This document shows, one piece after another, positions 1 to 5,899 of a stretch of 7,047 bases of DNA. The stretch is from assembly GCA_002439285.1 (NCBI GenBank), contig DJTQ01000075.1, forward strand, positions 512 to 7,558, given 5' to 3'. Source of the DNA: Paenibacillaceae bacterium UBA6304 (GTDB lineage: Bacteria > Bacillota > Bacilli > Paenibacillales > Paenibacillaceae). The stretch's first letter is position 1; each line of letters opens with the position of its first letter. A program made the translations under genes and the position numbers. The notes under the pieces are model-generated. The model saw only the letters and a list, made by a program, of their open reading frames with translations, did no database searches and was not told the DNA's origin.

Positions 1-155
1 AGTAAAATGATTCCGAAGAAACGATAGTGGTCGCCTTTGTGACTGGATTTCTACCAAATTTGATTTTATATAATCATGAAATCTGGGAACAACAGCAATC
101 GCAGGAACATTTTACTTACTTGCCCCCACTTCCATTTCAGAGTTCATCCAATATA
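1..155. other. Non-coding left edge, no gene recognised
   Basis: This AT-rich stretch has stops in every plus-strand frame and no ribosome site followed by a usable start. Frame 1 opens at the edge with only eight codons before TAG at 25-27, too little to call the tail of an upstream gene. Frame 2 is open from 80 to 199 but has no start and runs into the hairpin repeat. In operons of this type a solute-binding protein gene usually lies just upstream, so this is probably the spacer between that gene and the permeases. The text resembles dispersed intergenic repeats I associate with Paenibacillus, but that is recollection only. Confidence 0.5.
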
Positions 156-233
156 GTGAATGCTTACTTGCGAAGTTAGTTTTGCTCCGCAAAACTAAGT
201 GAACGCTTACGAAGTAGTTTGCTCCGCAAACTT
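156..233. repeat. Two tandem diverged repeats, each with a TCC-loop hairpin
   Basis: Copy A (156-196) and copy B (199-233) share the order GTGAA-YGCTTAC, GAAGT, then a palindrome. In copy A the stem TTAGTTTTGC (176-185) pairs perfectly with GCAAAACTAA (189-198) across a TCC loop. In copy B AGTTTGC (216-222) pairs with GCAAACT (226-232) across the same TCC loop. Copy B has lost one T in the left arm and one A in the right arm, so pairing is kept. The second hairpin ends three bases before the ribosome site of the first permease gene. It may be a dispersed element, or a processing or stability element between a binding-protein gene and the permeases. Confidence 0.75.
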
Positions 234-234
234 T

Positions 235-243
235 AAGGAGGAG
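235..243 (+). promoter_or_regulatory. Ribosome binding site of the first permease gene
   Basis: AAGGAGGAG is a near-perfect Shine-Dalgarno sequence. GGAGG (237-241) lies seven bases before the ATG at 249. It starts three bases after the stem of the second upstream hairpin, so that hairpin does not cover it directly. Confidence 0.85.
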
Positions 244-248
244 CCATT

Positions 249-1331
249 ATGAGTGCACAAGCGAAGCAGGGAGTTAGCCTGAAAGCCGTGCTGTTGTCGG
301 TCGTTATTCTTTTAGGCAATCTCGTGGTTCATGGCGCGATTTTTATGTTTTTCCGCGATTCTACGTTGAACCCGTTGGTGACGGCCGTGCTGGCGGTCAT
401 ATGGGGCGTATTGGGCGTGTATCTGCTGTACTTTACGCTGAATCTCGCGGCCGAACAATATCCCGAGCGGGTGCGCCGGAAAGTTCTGCCGTATATTTTC
501 ATCGGGCCGGGAGTGATCCTGTTAGGCTGGCTGCTGGTTTTGCCCGCGCTGCGGACGCTCTACCTGAGCTTTTTCAATGCATCCTCGGAAAAATTCGTCG
601 GCCTTTCGAATTACGCCGCCATCTTCAGTGATCGCTTGATGGGCATCGCGCTTCGCAACAATCTACTGTGGGTGTTTGTCGGCACCCTGGCCTGCGTAGG
701 TCTTGGTTTGCTGATTGCGATATTGGCGGACCGGAGCAGTTTCGAGAAACTGGCCAAGTCGATCATTTTCATGCCGATGGCCATTTCTTTCGTGGCCGCC
801 GGGGTCATCTGGAAATTTGTTTACTACTATCAGCCGGGCGATGAGCAAATCGGTATGCTCAATGCGATCGTTACTTTTTTCGGAGGCGAGCCGCAGGCCT
901 GGACAAGTATGATTCAGCCGTGGAACAACTTTTTTCTCATTCTTATTCTGATCTGGATGCAAACGGGCTTTGCCATGGTGATCTTCTCCGCCGCCATTAA
1001 AGGGGTTCCCGAGGATATTTTGGAGGCGGCGCGCGTGGACGGGGCGGGGGAAGTGAAAATCTTTTTCGGCATCATGATTCCTTATATCTCCGCGACGATT
1101 CTTACGGTAACTACCACGATTATCGTCTTTACGCTGAAAATATTTGACGTCGTCATGGTGATGACAGGGGGTCAATACGATACGGAAGTCGTTGCCACGC
1201 AGTTCTACCGGCAGTTTTTCATGTACCGGAATTTCGGATACGGTTCTACTCTGGCGATTGTGCTGCTCATTGCCGTCTTGCCGGTGATCCTCATTAATCT
1301 GCGCCAGTTCCGCAAACAGGGGGGATTCTAA
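249..1331 (+). CDS. Sugar ABC transporter permease, MalF/AglF-like
   Basis: This 360-residue inner-membrane protein is one of two permease subunits of a carbohydrate (CUT1) ABC importer. About eight membrane segments can be read: near residues 8-34, 40-66, 82-106, 139-162, 171-190, 228-248, 278-298 and 334-352. The cytoplasmic EAA loop that contacts the ATPase begins at E259 (EAARVDGAG) and continues to the IP pair before the seventh segment. The two extra N-terminal segments and the motifs fit the AglF/GgtC alpha-glucoside branch of the MalF family. The start is set by the AAGGAGGAG site. The stop overlaps the start of the next permease by one base (TAATG), so translational coupling is likely. 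The alpha-glucoside substrate is inferred from the downstream phosphorylase. No ATPase is encoded in the window; a shared MsmX-like ATPase would be usual in Bacillota. Confidence 0.93.
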   Translation: MSAQAKQGVSLKAVLLSVVILLGNLVVHGAIFMFFRDSTLNPLVTAVLAVIWGVLGVYLLYFTLNLAAEQYPERVRRKVLPYIFIGPGVILLGWLLVLPALRTLYLSFFNASSEKFVGLSNYAAIFSDRLMGIALRNNLLWVFVGTLACVGLGLLIAILADRSSFEKLAKSIIFMPMAISFVAAGVIWKFVYYYQPGDEQIGMLNAIVTFFGGEPQAWTSMIQPWNNFFLILILIWMQTGFAMVIFSAAIKGVPEDILEAARVDGAGEVKIFFGIMIPYISATILTVTTTIIVFTLKIFDVVMVMTGGQYDTEVVATQFYRQFFMYRNFGYGSTLAIVLLIAVLPVILINLRQFRKQGGF

Positions 1332-2425
1332 TGGTCGGCCGAAAAAAGAGAAAAGGTAGCAAAACACTCGTTAACGTCATCCTCGGATTCATTTGCTTGC
1401 TGTGGCTGATCCCTACGCTCGGCTTGTTCATTTCTTCCTTCCGGCCCGCGGCGGATATTCTGCAAACCGGCTGGTGGAACGTGTTCCCCCATCAGGATTG
1501 GAAGAAATCCGGCGAGAGTATCAAGTTGCCCAAAGAGACGGATTTGCGGCAGCCGATCGAAGTGGGCGGCAAAACGTTCTCCGATGATCAACTGAAATCG
1601 GGGGTGACCGTGGACGGCGACCGCCTGATGTGGGAGAACCGCAGAGCCCGCACGCTAAGCGTGATGGAGCAGGGCTGGGAGTTTAAGCCGGCGCTGACGC
1701 TGGACAATTACAAAAACGTACTGTCCGGCAAGGAGTATAAGCTGAAAAATGCAGACGGCAGCGAAACGGTGCAAAAAGGCAGCGGCCTGTCCCAGGCGTT
1801 CTGGAACACGCTGACGATCGCGGTCCCGGCAACGGTGATTCCGGTCCTGATATCTTCTTTTGCCGCTTATGCGTTTGCTTGGCTGCGCTTCCCGGGCCGG
1901 AAGACGTTGTTCGTCGTCATTATCGCCATGCTCGTCATTCCGCTACAGGTAGCGTTGATCCCGGTCCTCAAAGATTATACGGCGCTGGGGCTCAACGGGA
2001 GTTACCTCGGCATCTGGCTGGCGCACACAGCCTTCGGCTTGCCGCTAGTGATCTATTTTATGTATAACTTCATCAGCCAACTGCCGAAGGATTTGTTCGA
2101 ATCGGCCTTCATCGACGGGGCGAGCCATTTTACGATCTTCTCGCGGCTGATTTTACCTTTGTCCGTACCGGCGCTTGCTTCTATCGGTATTTTTCAATTC
2201 CTGTGGGTATGGAACGATTATCTCGTTTCGCTCATCTTTATCGGGAACCAGCCTGACGTACAAGTCATGTCGATGAAAATCGCCGATCTCGTCGGCTCGC
2301 GCGGCAATGACTGGCACTTGCTGACCTCGGCCGCGTTCATTTCAATGCTGATGCCGCTTGCGATCTTTTTCCTACTGCAAAAATACTTTGTCAGAGGGCT
2401 GATGGGCGGTTCGGTGAAAGGCTGA
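1331..2425 (+). CDS. Sugar ABC transporter permease, MalG/AglG-like
   Basis: This 364-residue protein is the partner permease of the same importer. It has six membrane segments, near residues 13-36, 159-182, 192-213, 222-246, 278-300 and 332-352. The EAA loop starts at E257 (ESAFIDGAS) and ends in the LP pair before segment five. Between segments one and two lies an outward-facing loop of about 120 residues (38-157). It makes the protein longer than the usual 280-300 residues of MalG-type subunits; a similar insertion is known in AglG/GgtD-type permeases, which supports alpha-glucoside transport. The ATG overlaps the stop of the previous gene by one base. An AGGGGGG ribosome site at 1318-1324 sits inside the end of that gene. 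The phosphorylase gene begins 44 bases downstream, so all three genes probably share a transcript. Confidence 0.93.
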   Translation: MVGRKKRKGSKTLVNVILGFICLLWLIPTLGLFISSFRPAADILQTGWWNVFPHQDWKKSGESIKLPKETDLRQPIEVGGKTFSDDQLKSGVTVDGDRLMWENRRARTLSVMEQGWEFKPALTLDNYKNVLSGKEYKLKNADGSETVQKGSGLSQAFWNTLTIAVPATVIPVLISSFAAYAFAWLRFPGRKTLFVVIIAMLVIPLQVALIPVLKDYTALGLNGSYLGIWLAHTAFGLPLVIYFMYNFISQLPKDLFESAFIDGASHFTIFSRLILPLSVPALASIGIFQFLWVWNDYLVSLIFIGNQPDVQVMSMKIADLVGSRGNDWHLLTSAAFISMLMPLAIFFLLQKYFVRGLMGGSVKG

Positions 2426-2457
2426 GTTCGCTGTCTTTGGGAGACCAGTTTCGTTTC

Positions 2458-2464
2458 GGGAGGA
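2458..2464 (+). promoter_or_regulatory. Ribosome binding site fixing the phosphorylase start
   Basis: GGGAGGA lies six bases (counted from GGAGG) before the ATG at 2470. The frame is open further upstream to a TTG at 2437, but that codon has no ribosome site, so translation most likely starts at 2470. A second in-frame ATG at 2476 is a less well spaced alternative. Confidence 0.85.
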
Positions 2465-2469
2465 ACCTC

Positions 2470-5400
2470 ATGTCTATGAAAATACAGAACAAGCTGGAGC
2501 AGAGCACGCATCCGGAAGCTTTGTATCCTTACGAAGCGTGGAGGATCCGGGAAGAGGAGTATTCGGAAAAAAATCATCAGCGAAACGAGAGTGTTTTTGC
2601 GCTCGGGAACGGCTATATCGGGCTGCGCGGCAATTTTGAAGAAGGGTACCATGGCACGGAAGGTTCGTCGGTTACCGGCAATTATTTGAACGGATTTTAT
2701 GACTCGGAGCCGATCCATTATCCGGAAGGAGCTTACGGATATCCGGCGCGTAACCATGCGATGCTGAATGTACCTGATGCCAAAATCATCCGGCTTGAGA
2801 TCGAAGGTTACCCCTTCAGCTTGCAAAGCGGAACCGTCCACATGCACAGTAGGGAGCTGGATATGAAGAGTGGGGTGCTGCAGCGGATGGTGGAATGGGA
2901 ATCGCCGGCCGGTCACCGGGTAAGAATTCAAATCCGTCGCCTCGTGGCCCTTGAACGTAAGCATCTTGCGGCGATCTCTTATGAGGTTACGGCACTCAAT
3001 TTTGAGGGAGAACTGAGATTGATCTCGCTCATTAACGGGGAGGTTGCGGGAGCGGAAGGAGGTTCACCGGGTGATCCGAGAGTGGGGGCGCGCCGTCTGG
3101 AGCCCAGTCTCCTTCTGGAAGAGAGCGGAAGGGATGCCGCCGGATGTTGGATGAAACATCGGACTCGGCATACCGGATTTACGCTGGTGACGGGAATACG
3201 GCACTCCATGGATGCTCCGGGAGAAGTGGAAGATAGAGTAATTGCGGACGGTCCGCGCAAAGGGATTCAGTATGTGTTTCCGCTGGAAAACGGGGAGACC
3301 GTGCGGCTCACCAAGTATATTGCCTACCATACCTCCAGGGACTACCCGGAGGAGGAACTCGCCGCCCGCGACGCCGAGGTGCTAGCGGGTGCCGAAGAAA
3401 CGGGGTTTGAGGCGCTGGCTGCTGAACAGCGTGCCTTTTTGGACCGGTTCTGGAGCCGGGGGGACGTGGAAATTCAGGGCGATCCCGCGCTTCAGCAGGG
3501 GATGCGGTTCAACGCCTTCGGCCTGCTGCAGTCGGTGGGGCGGGACGGAGTCACCAATATCGGGGCCAAAGGGCTGACCGGCGAAGGATACGAGGGGCAT
3601 TACTTTTGGGATACGGAAATGTATATGCTGCCTTTCTTTACGTTCACCCAGCCGGAAATCGCCCGTGCGTTGCTGGAGTTCCGCTATGCGACGCTGAACA
3701 AAGCACGGGAACGCGCGGAGGAAATGTCGCAGCAAGGGGCGCTCTATCCGTGGCGGACGATCGCCGGTGAGGAGAATTCGGCCTTTTTCCCGGCGGGAAC
3801 GGCGCAGGCGCACATTAATGCGGATATCGCTTATGGAATCCGGCAGTATGTGCTGGCGACGGGAGATGCGGAGTTTCTCGCCGAGAAAGGCGCGGAGATT
3901 CTCTTCGAGACGTCCCGGTTCTGGGTCGATCTCGGCCACTTTAACCCGGTACAGGGCGGGGCTTTCTGCATCGATGCCGTCACCGGACCGGACGAGTACA
4001 CGGCCATCGTCAATAACAATGCTTACACGAACCTGATGGTCAGGGAACAGCTGAATTATGCCTGCGAAACGGCGGATTTGCTGCGGAGGAACTATCCGGA
4101 GCATTACGCTCGTCTGCAGCGGGACATCGGACTTACGGACACCGAGTTGACGGAGTGGAAGCGAGCAGCGGATCTTATGTTTGTTCCTTTTAATGACGAA
4201 CTCGGGATTTACGCGCAGGACGATACGTTCTTATCGAAGAAAAAGTGGGATTTTGCGGGCACGCCGGGAGATAAGTACCCATTGTTGCTGCATTATCATC
4301 CGCTCGTTATTTACCGCCATCAGGTGTTGAAGCAAGCCGATTTTGTTATGGCGACGTTTTTGCTCGGAGACCGGTTCACCCTGGCCGAAAAAATCCGGAA
4401 TTACCGGTATTACGAGCCGCTGACCACGCATGATTCCTCCTTATCGCCCTGCATACACAGCATCATGTCCGCGGAGATCGGCGATTTGGAGGGGGCCTAC
4501 GGGTATTTCAATCGTACGGTACGAATGGATCTGGATGACGTCAACCGGAATGTAAAAGACGGCCTCCATACCGCCGCGATGGCGGGCTCTTGGATGTCGG
4601 TCGTGCAGGGTTTCGGCGGTCTGCGGCTGTATGGGGACGGCATTCTGTCGTTCTCGCCCGCATTGCCGCAGCAGTGGGAGAGCTGCCGGTTCAAAGTGGC
4701 GAACCGGGGCAGATTGCTGGAGGTTTTTATCGGGCACGATGAGGTGACGTACACCTTGCTTGAAGGCGAGCCAATTACGATTCGGCATAAAGGGGAGCTG
4801 GTCCACCTGCGGCCGGGAAAGAAAGTTGCGATTTCCTTGGCCGCGCGGCTGGAGGCGGTGATTTTCGACCTGGACGGCGTGATCACGGATACGGCGGAGT
4901 ATCATTATCTTGCCTGGAAGGAGCTTGCCGACGAACTGGGCATTCCCTTTGACCGGAATGTCAACGAACGGCTTAAAGGCGTTAGCCGGAGCGAGTCGCT
5001 GGAAATTCTGCTGGAGAAGAGCCGCCGTTCCTGGACCGCCGCGGAGAAGGAAGATCTCGCTACGCGAAAGAACGACCGTTACCGCGAGCTGATCGGTCAA
5101 CTGACGCCCGGTGATGTGCTGCCGGGCATCCGCGAGCTGCTGGCCGCGCTGCGCGAGCGGGGGATCGCCGCCGGGCTGGCCTCGGCCAGCCACAACGCCC
5201 CGCTGATCCTGGAGCGGCTGGACGCCGGCTCCTTGTTCCAGGCGGTGGCGGACCCTGCCGGCGTCGCCAAGGGCAAGCCGGACCCGGAGATCTTTCTCCG
5301 GGCGGCGGAGCTGCTCGGCGTTCCGCCGGAGAACTGCGTCGGCGTCGAAGACGCGGCCGCAGGCATCGCGGCGATCAACGCCGCCGGGATGAAGGCGGTC

Positions 5401-5496
5401 GGCATCGGCAGCGCCGACCGGCTCGGCGGGGCCGACTTGCGGCTCGCGTCGACCGCCGAGCTGAGCGCGGAACGGCTGCCAGCGCTGTTCCGCTAG
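2470..5496 (+). CDS. Bifunctional GH65 disaccharide phosphorylase / beta-phosphoglucomutase fusion
   Basis: The protein has 1008 residues counted from the ATG at 2470. Residues 1 to about 785 form a full GH65 inverting phosphorylase: an N-terminal beta-sandwich (roughly 10-270, with ALGNGYIGLRGNFEEG), a helical linker, and an (alpha/alpha)6 barrel. The barrel shows FWDTE at 379-383, the general acid E509 in GPDEY, and the phosphate-site segment HTAAMAGSW from H700. A short C-terminal sheet follows. Residues 795-1008 are a complete beta-phosphoglucomutase (HAD family). It has nucleophile D800 and acid/base D802 in FDLDG, H812, R840 in KGVSR, S905-A906, K936 and E960-D961, matching D8, D10, H20, R49, S114-A115, K145 and E169-D170 of the Lactococcus enzyme. 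The first half should release beta-glucose 1-phosphate from an imported disaccharide and the second convert it to glucose 6-phosphate in the cytoplasm. The substrate (maltose, trehalose, kojibiose or nigerose) is not resolved. These are usually two adjacent genes; here no stop separates them. The last 400 bases are much richer in GC than the rest. Confidence 0.95.
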   Translation: MSMKIQNKLEQSTHPEALYPYEAWRIREEEYSEKNHQRNESVFALGNGYIGLRGNFEEGYHGTEGSSVTGNYLNGFYDSEPIHYPEGAYGYPARNHAMLNVPDAKIIRLEIEGYPFSLQSGTVHMHSRELDMKSGVLQRMVEWESPAGHRVRIQIRRLVALERKHLAAISYEVTALNFEGELRLISLINGEVAGAEGGSPGDPRVGARRLEPSLLLEESGRDAAGCWMKHRTRHTGFTLVTGIRHSMDAPGEVEDRVIADGPRKGIQYVFPLENGETVRLTKYIAYHTSRDYPEEELAARDAEVLAGAEETGFEALAAEQRAFLDRFWSRGDVEIQGDPALQQGMRFNAFGLLQSVGRDGVTNIGAKGLTGEGYEGHYFWDTEMYMLPFFTFTQPEIARALLEFRYATLNKARERAEEMSQQGALYPWRTIAGEENSAFFPAGTAQAHINADIAYGIRQYVLATGDAEFLAEKGAEILFETSRFWVDLGHFNPVQGGAFCIDAVTGPDEYTAIVNNNAYTNLMVREQLNYACETADLLRRNYPEHYARLQRDIGLTDTELTEWKRAADLMFVPFNDELGIYAQDDTFLSKKKWDFAGTPGDKYPLLLHYHPLVIYRHQVLKQADFVMATFLLGDRFTLAEKIRNYRYYEPLTTHDSSLSPCIHSIMSAEIGDLEGAYGYFNRTVRMDLDDVNRNVKDGLHTAAMAGSWMSVVQGFGGLRLYGDGILSFSPALPQQWESCRFKVANRGRLLEVFIGHDEVTYTLLEGEPITIRHKGELVHLRPGKKVAISLAARLEAVIFDLDGVITDTAEYHYLAWKELADELGIPFDRNVNERLKGVSRSESLEILLEKSRRSWTAAEKEDLATRKNDRYRELIGQLTPGDVLPGIRELLAALRERGIAAGLASASHNAPLILERLDAGSLFQAVADPAGVAKGKPDPEIFLRAAELLGVPPENCVGVEDAAAGIAAINAAGMKAVGIGSADRLGGADLRLASTAELSAERLPALFR

Positions 5497-5532
5497 CCGG
5501 GCTCACGGGCTGTGCCTGTGGGCTTGCCCGGC
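5496..5532 (+). terminator. Strong hairpin at the operon end, without a U tract
   Basis: GCCGGGC (5496-5502, beginning with the last base of the stop codon) pairs with GCCCGGC (5526-5532). Inside it CACGGGC (5504-5510) pairs with GCCTGTG (5514-5520), with one G-T pair and a TGT loop. The stem is very GC-rich, but no run of T follows, so a classical intrinsic terminator is not supported. It could instead protect the 3' end of the transcript or pause polymerase. The hairpin is seen; the role is inferred. Confidence 0.35.
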
Positions 5533-5687
5533 GAGCCGCGCTCAATAGCGCGGAATGCGTCGTGCGCGGCGGTTACAGGCGGCACCCTGGCCGCGCTCGG
5601 AGCTGCGCCGCTATTACGCGGCGAGCCGCCGGGGGATGAAAGATCCCCCAGCTGCAGCAGCCCGCCCCGCCCGACCCACTTACCTGC
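5533..5687. other. GC-rich non-coding tail with three further hairpins
   Basis: No credible gene is present. Three perfect stems occur. CCGCGCT (5536-5542) pairs with AGCGCGG (5547-5553) around CAAT. CGCCGC (5606-5611) pairs with GCGGCG (5618-5623). GGGGGAT (5631-5637) pairs with ATCCCCC (5643-5649) around GAAAG. GC content is near 70-75 percent, like the end of the preceding gene. None of the stems is followed by a T run. Confidence 0.6.
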
Positions 5688-5716
5688 GAATTAGCTGGAA
5701 AACCTCCAGCTAATTC
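5688..5716. repeat. Palindromic repeat, CTGG family copy 1
   Basis: GAATTAGCTGG (5688-5698) pairs perfectly with CCAGCTAATTC (5706-5716) across the loop AAAACCT, an 11-bp stem. The loop and the CTGG/CCAG base are identical in copy 2, and appear reverse-complemented with changes in copies 3 and 4. The element begins exactly where GC content falls. Confidence 0.85.
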
Positions 5717-5734
5717 CTCTGAAATATTGATTTT

Positions 5735-5771
5735 AGCTTAAATAACTGGAAAACCTCCAGTTATTTAAGCT
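5735..5771. repeat. Palindromic repeat, CTGG family copy 2
   Basis: AGCTTAAATAACTGG (5735-5749) pairs perfectly with CCAGTTATTTAAGCT (5757-5771) across the loop AAAACCT, a 15-bp stem and the longest in the window. The outer arm sequence differs from copy 1, yet pairing is complete. No T run follows, so terminator function is not directly supported. Confidence 0.88.
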
Positions 5772-5800
5772 GTATGTATCATGTCAGGAGCAATCTGCCT

Positions 5801-5828
5801 AAATTAACTGTAGGTTTTCCAGATATTT
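5801..5828. repeat. Palindromic repeat, degenerate copy 3 in opposite orientation
   Basis: AAATTAACTG (5801-5810), TAGGTTTTC, then CAGATATTT (5820-5828). The AGGTTTT core is the complement of the AAAACCT loop of copies 1 and 2, so this copy points the other way. Only CTG/CAG and parts of the outer arms still pair, so it looks decayed. Confidence 0.6.
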
Positions 5829-5850
5829 GATCGGACACAGCCCCATAGTC

Positions 5851-5881
5851 AAAATTAACTGTAGGTTATCCAGCTAATTTT
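5851..5881. repeat. Palindromic repeat, copy 4 in opposite orientation
   Basis: AAAATTAACTG (5851-5861) pairs with CAGCTAATTTT (5871-5881) at 10 of 11 positions, around the loop TAGGTTATC. The single mismatch (A opposite C) lies just outside the CTG/CAG base, where copies 1 and 2 show a paired G-C or A-T. Confidence 0.75.
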
Positions 5882-5899
5882 GAATTGACAGATTACTCC

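Larger units (their letters stand above)
5787..5899. repeat. Inverted repeat enclosing palindrome copies 3 and 4
   Basis: GGAGCAATCTGCC (5787-5799) is matched on the opposite strand by GACAGATTACTCC (5887-5899) at 11 of 13 positions. Just inside each arm lies a CTG/CAG palindrome copy. The whole therefore reads as two diverged copies of one unit in head-to-head orientation, around a central segment near 5829-5850 that is not repeated. It resembles a small non-autonomous or REP-like element; no target-site duplication was recognised. Confidence 0.55.

Noticed and set aside
1..27. Eight-codon open stretch ending at TAG as the tail of an upstream gene
   Set aside because: Too short to recognise any family; the surrounding text looks like intergenic sequence.
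2437..2469. Eleven-codon N-terminal extension of the phosphorylase from TTG
   Set aside because: The TTG has no ribosome site, whereas GGGAGGA is ideally spaced before the ATG at 2470.
4441..5193. Long minus-strand open frames opposite the operon (also 663-1367, 2218-2964, 3382-4104)
   Set aside because: They are antisense to genes with clear family motifs, lack family signatures, and arise from GC-rich codon use.
4858..5496. Separate translation of the mutase from the internal GTG
   Set aside because: GGAGG is only two bases from the GTG, too close for normal initiation, and the upstream frame runs through without a stop.
5512..5694. 60-codon plus-strand frame starting with GTG after the phosphorylase gene
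   Set aside because: No ribosome site, low-complexity composition driven by GC content, and it lies across four strong hairpins.
5885..5890. Perfect TTGACA as a -35 box
   Set aside because: No -10-like hexamer occurs 16-18 bases downstream (AAGTTC region), and it falls at the edge of the inverted repeat.
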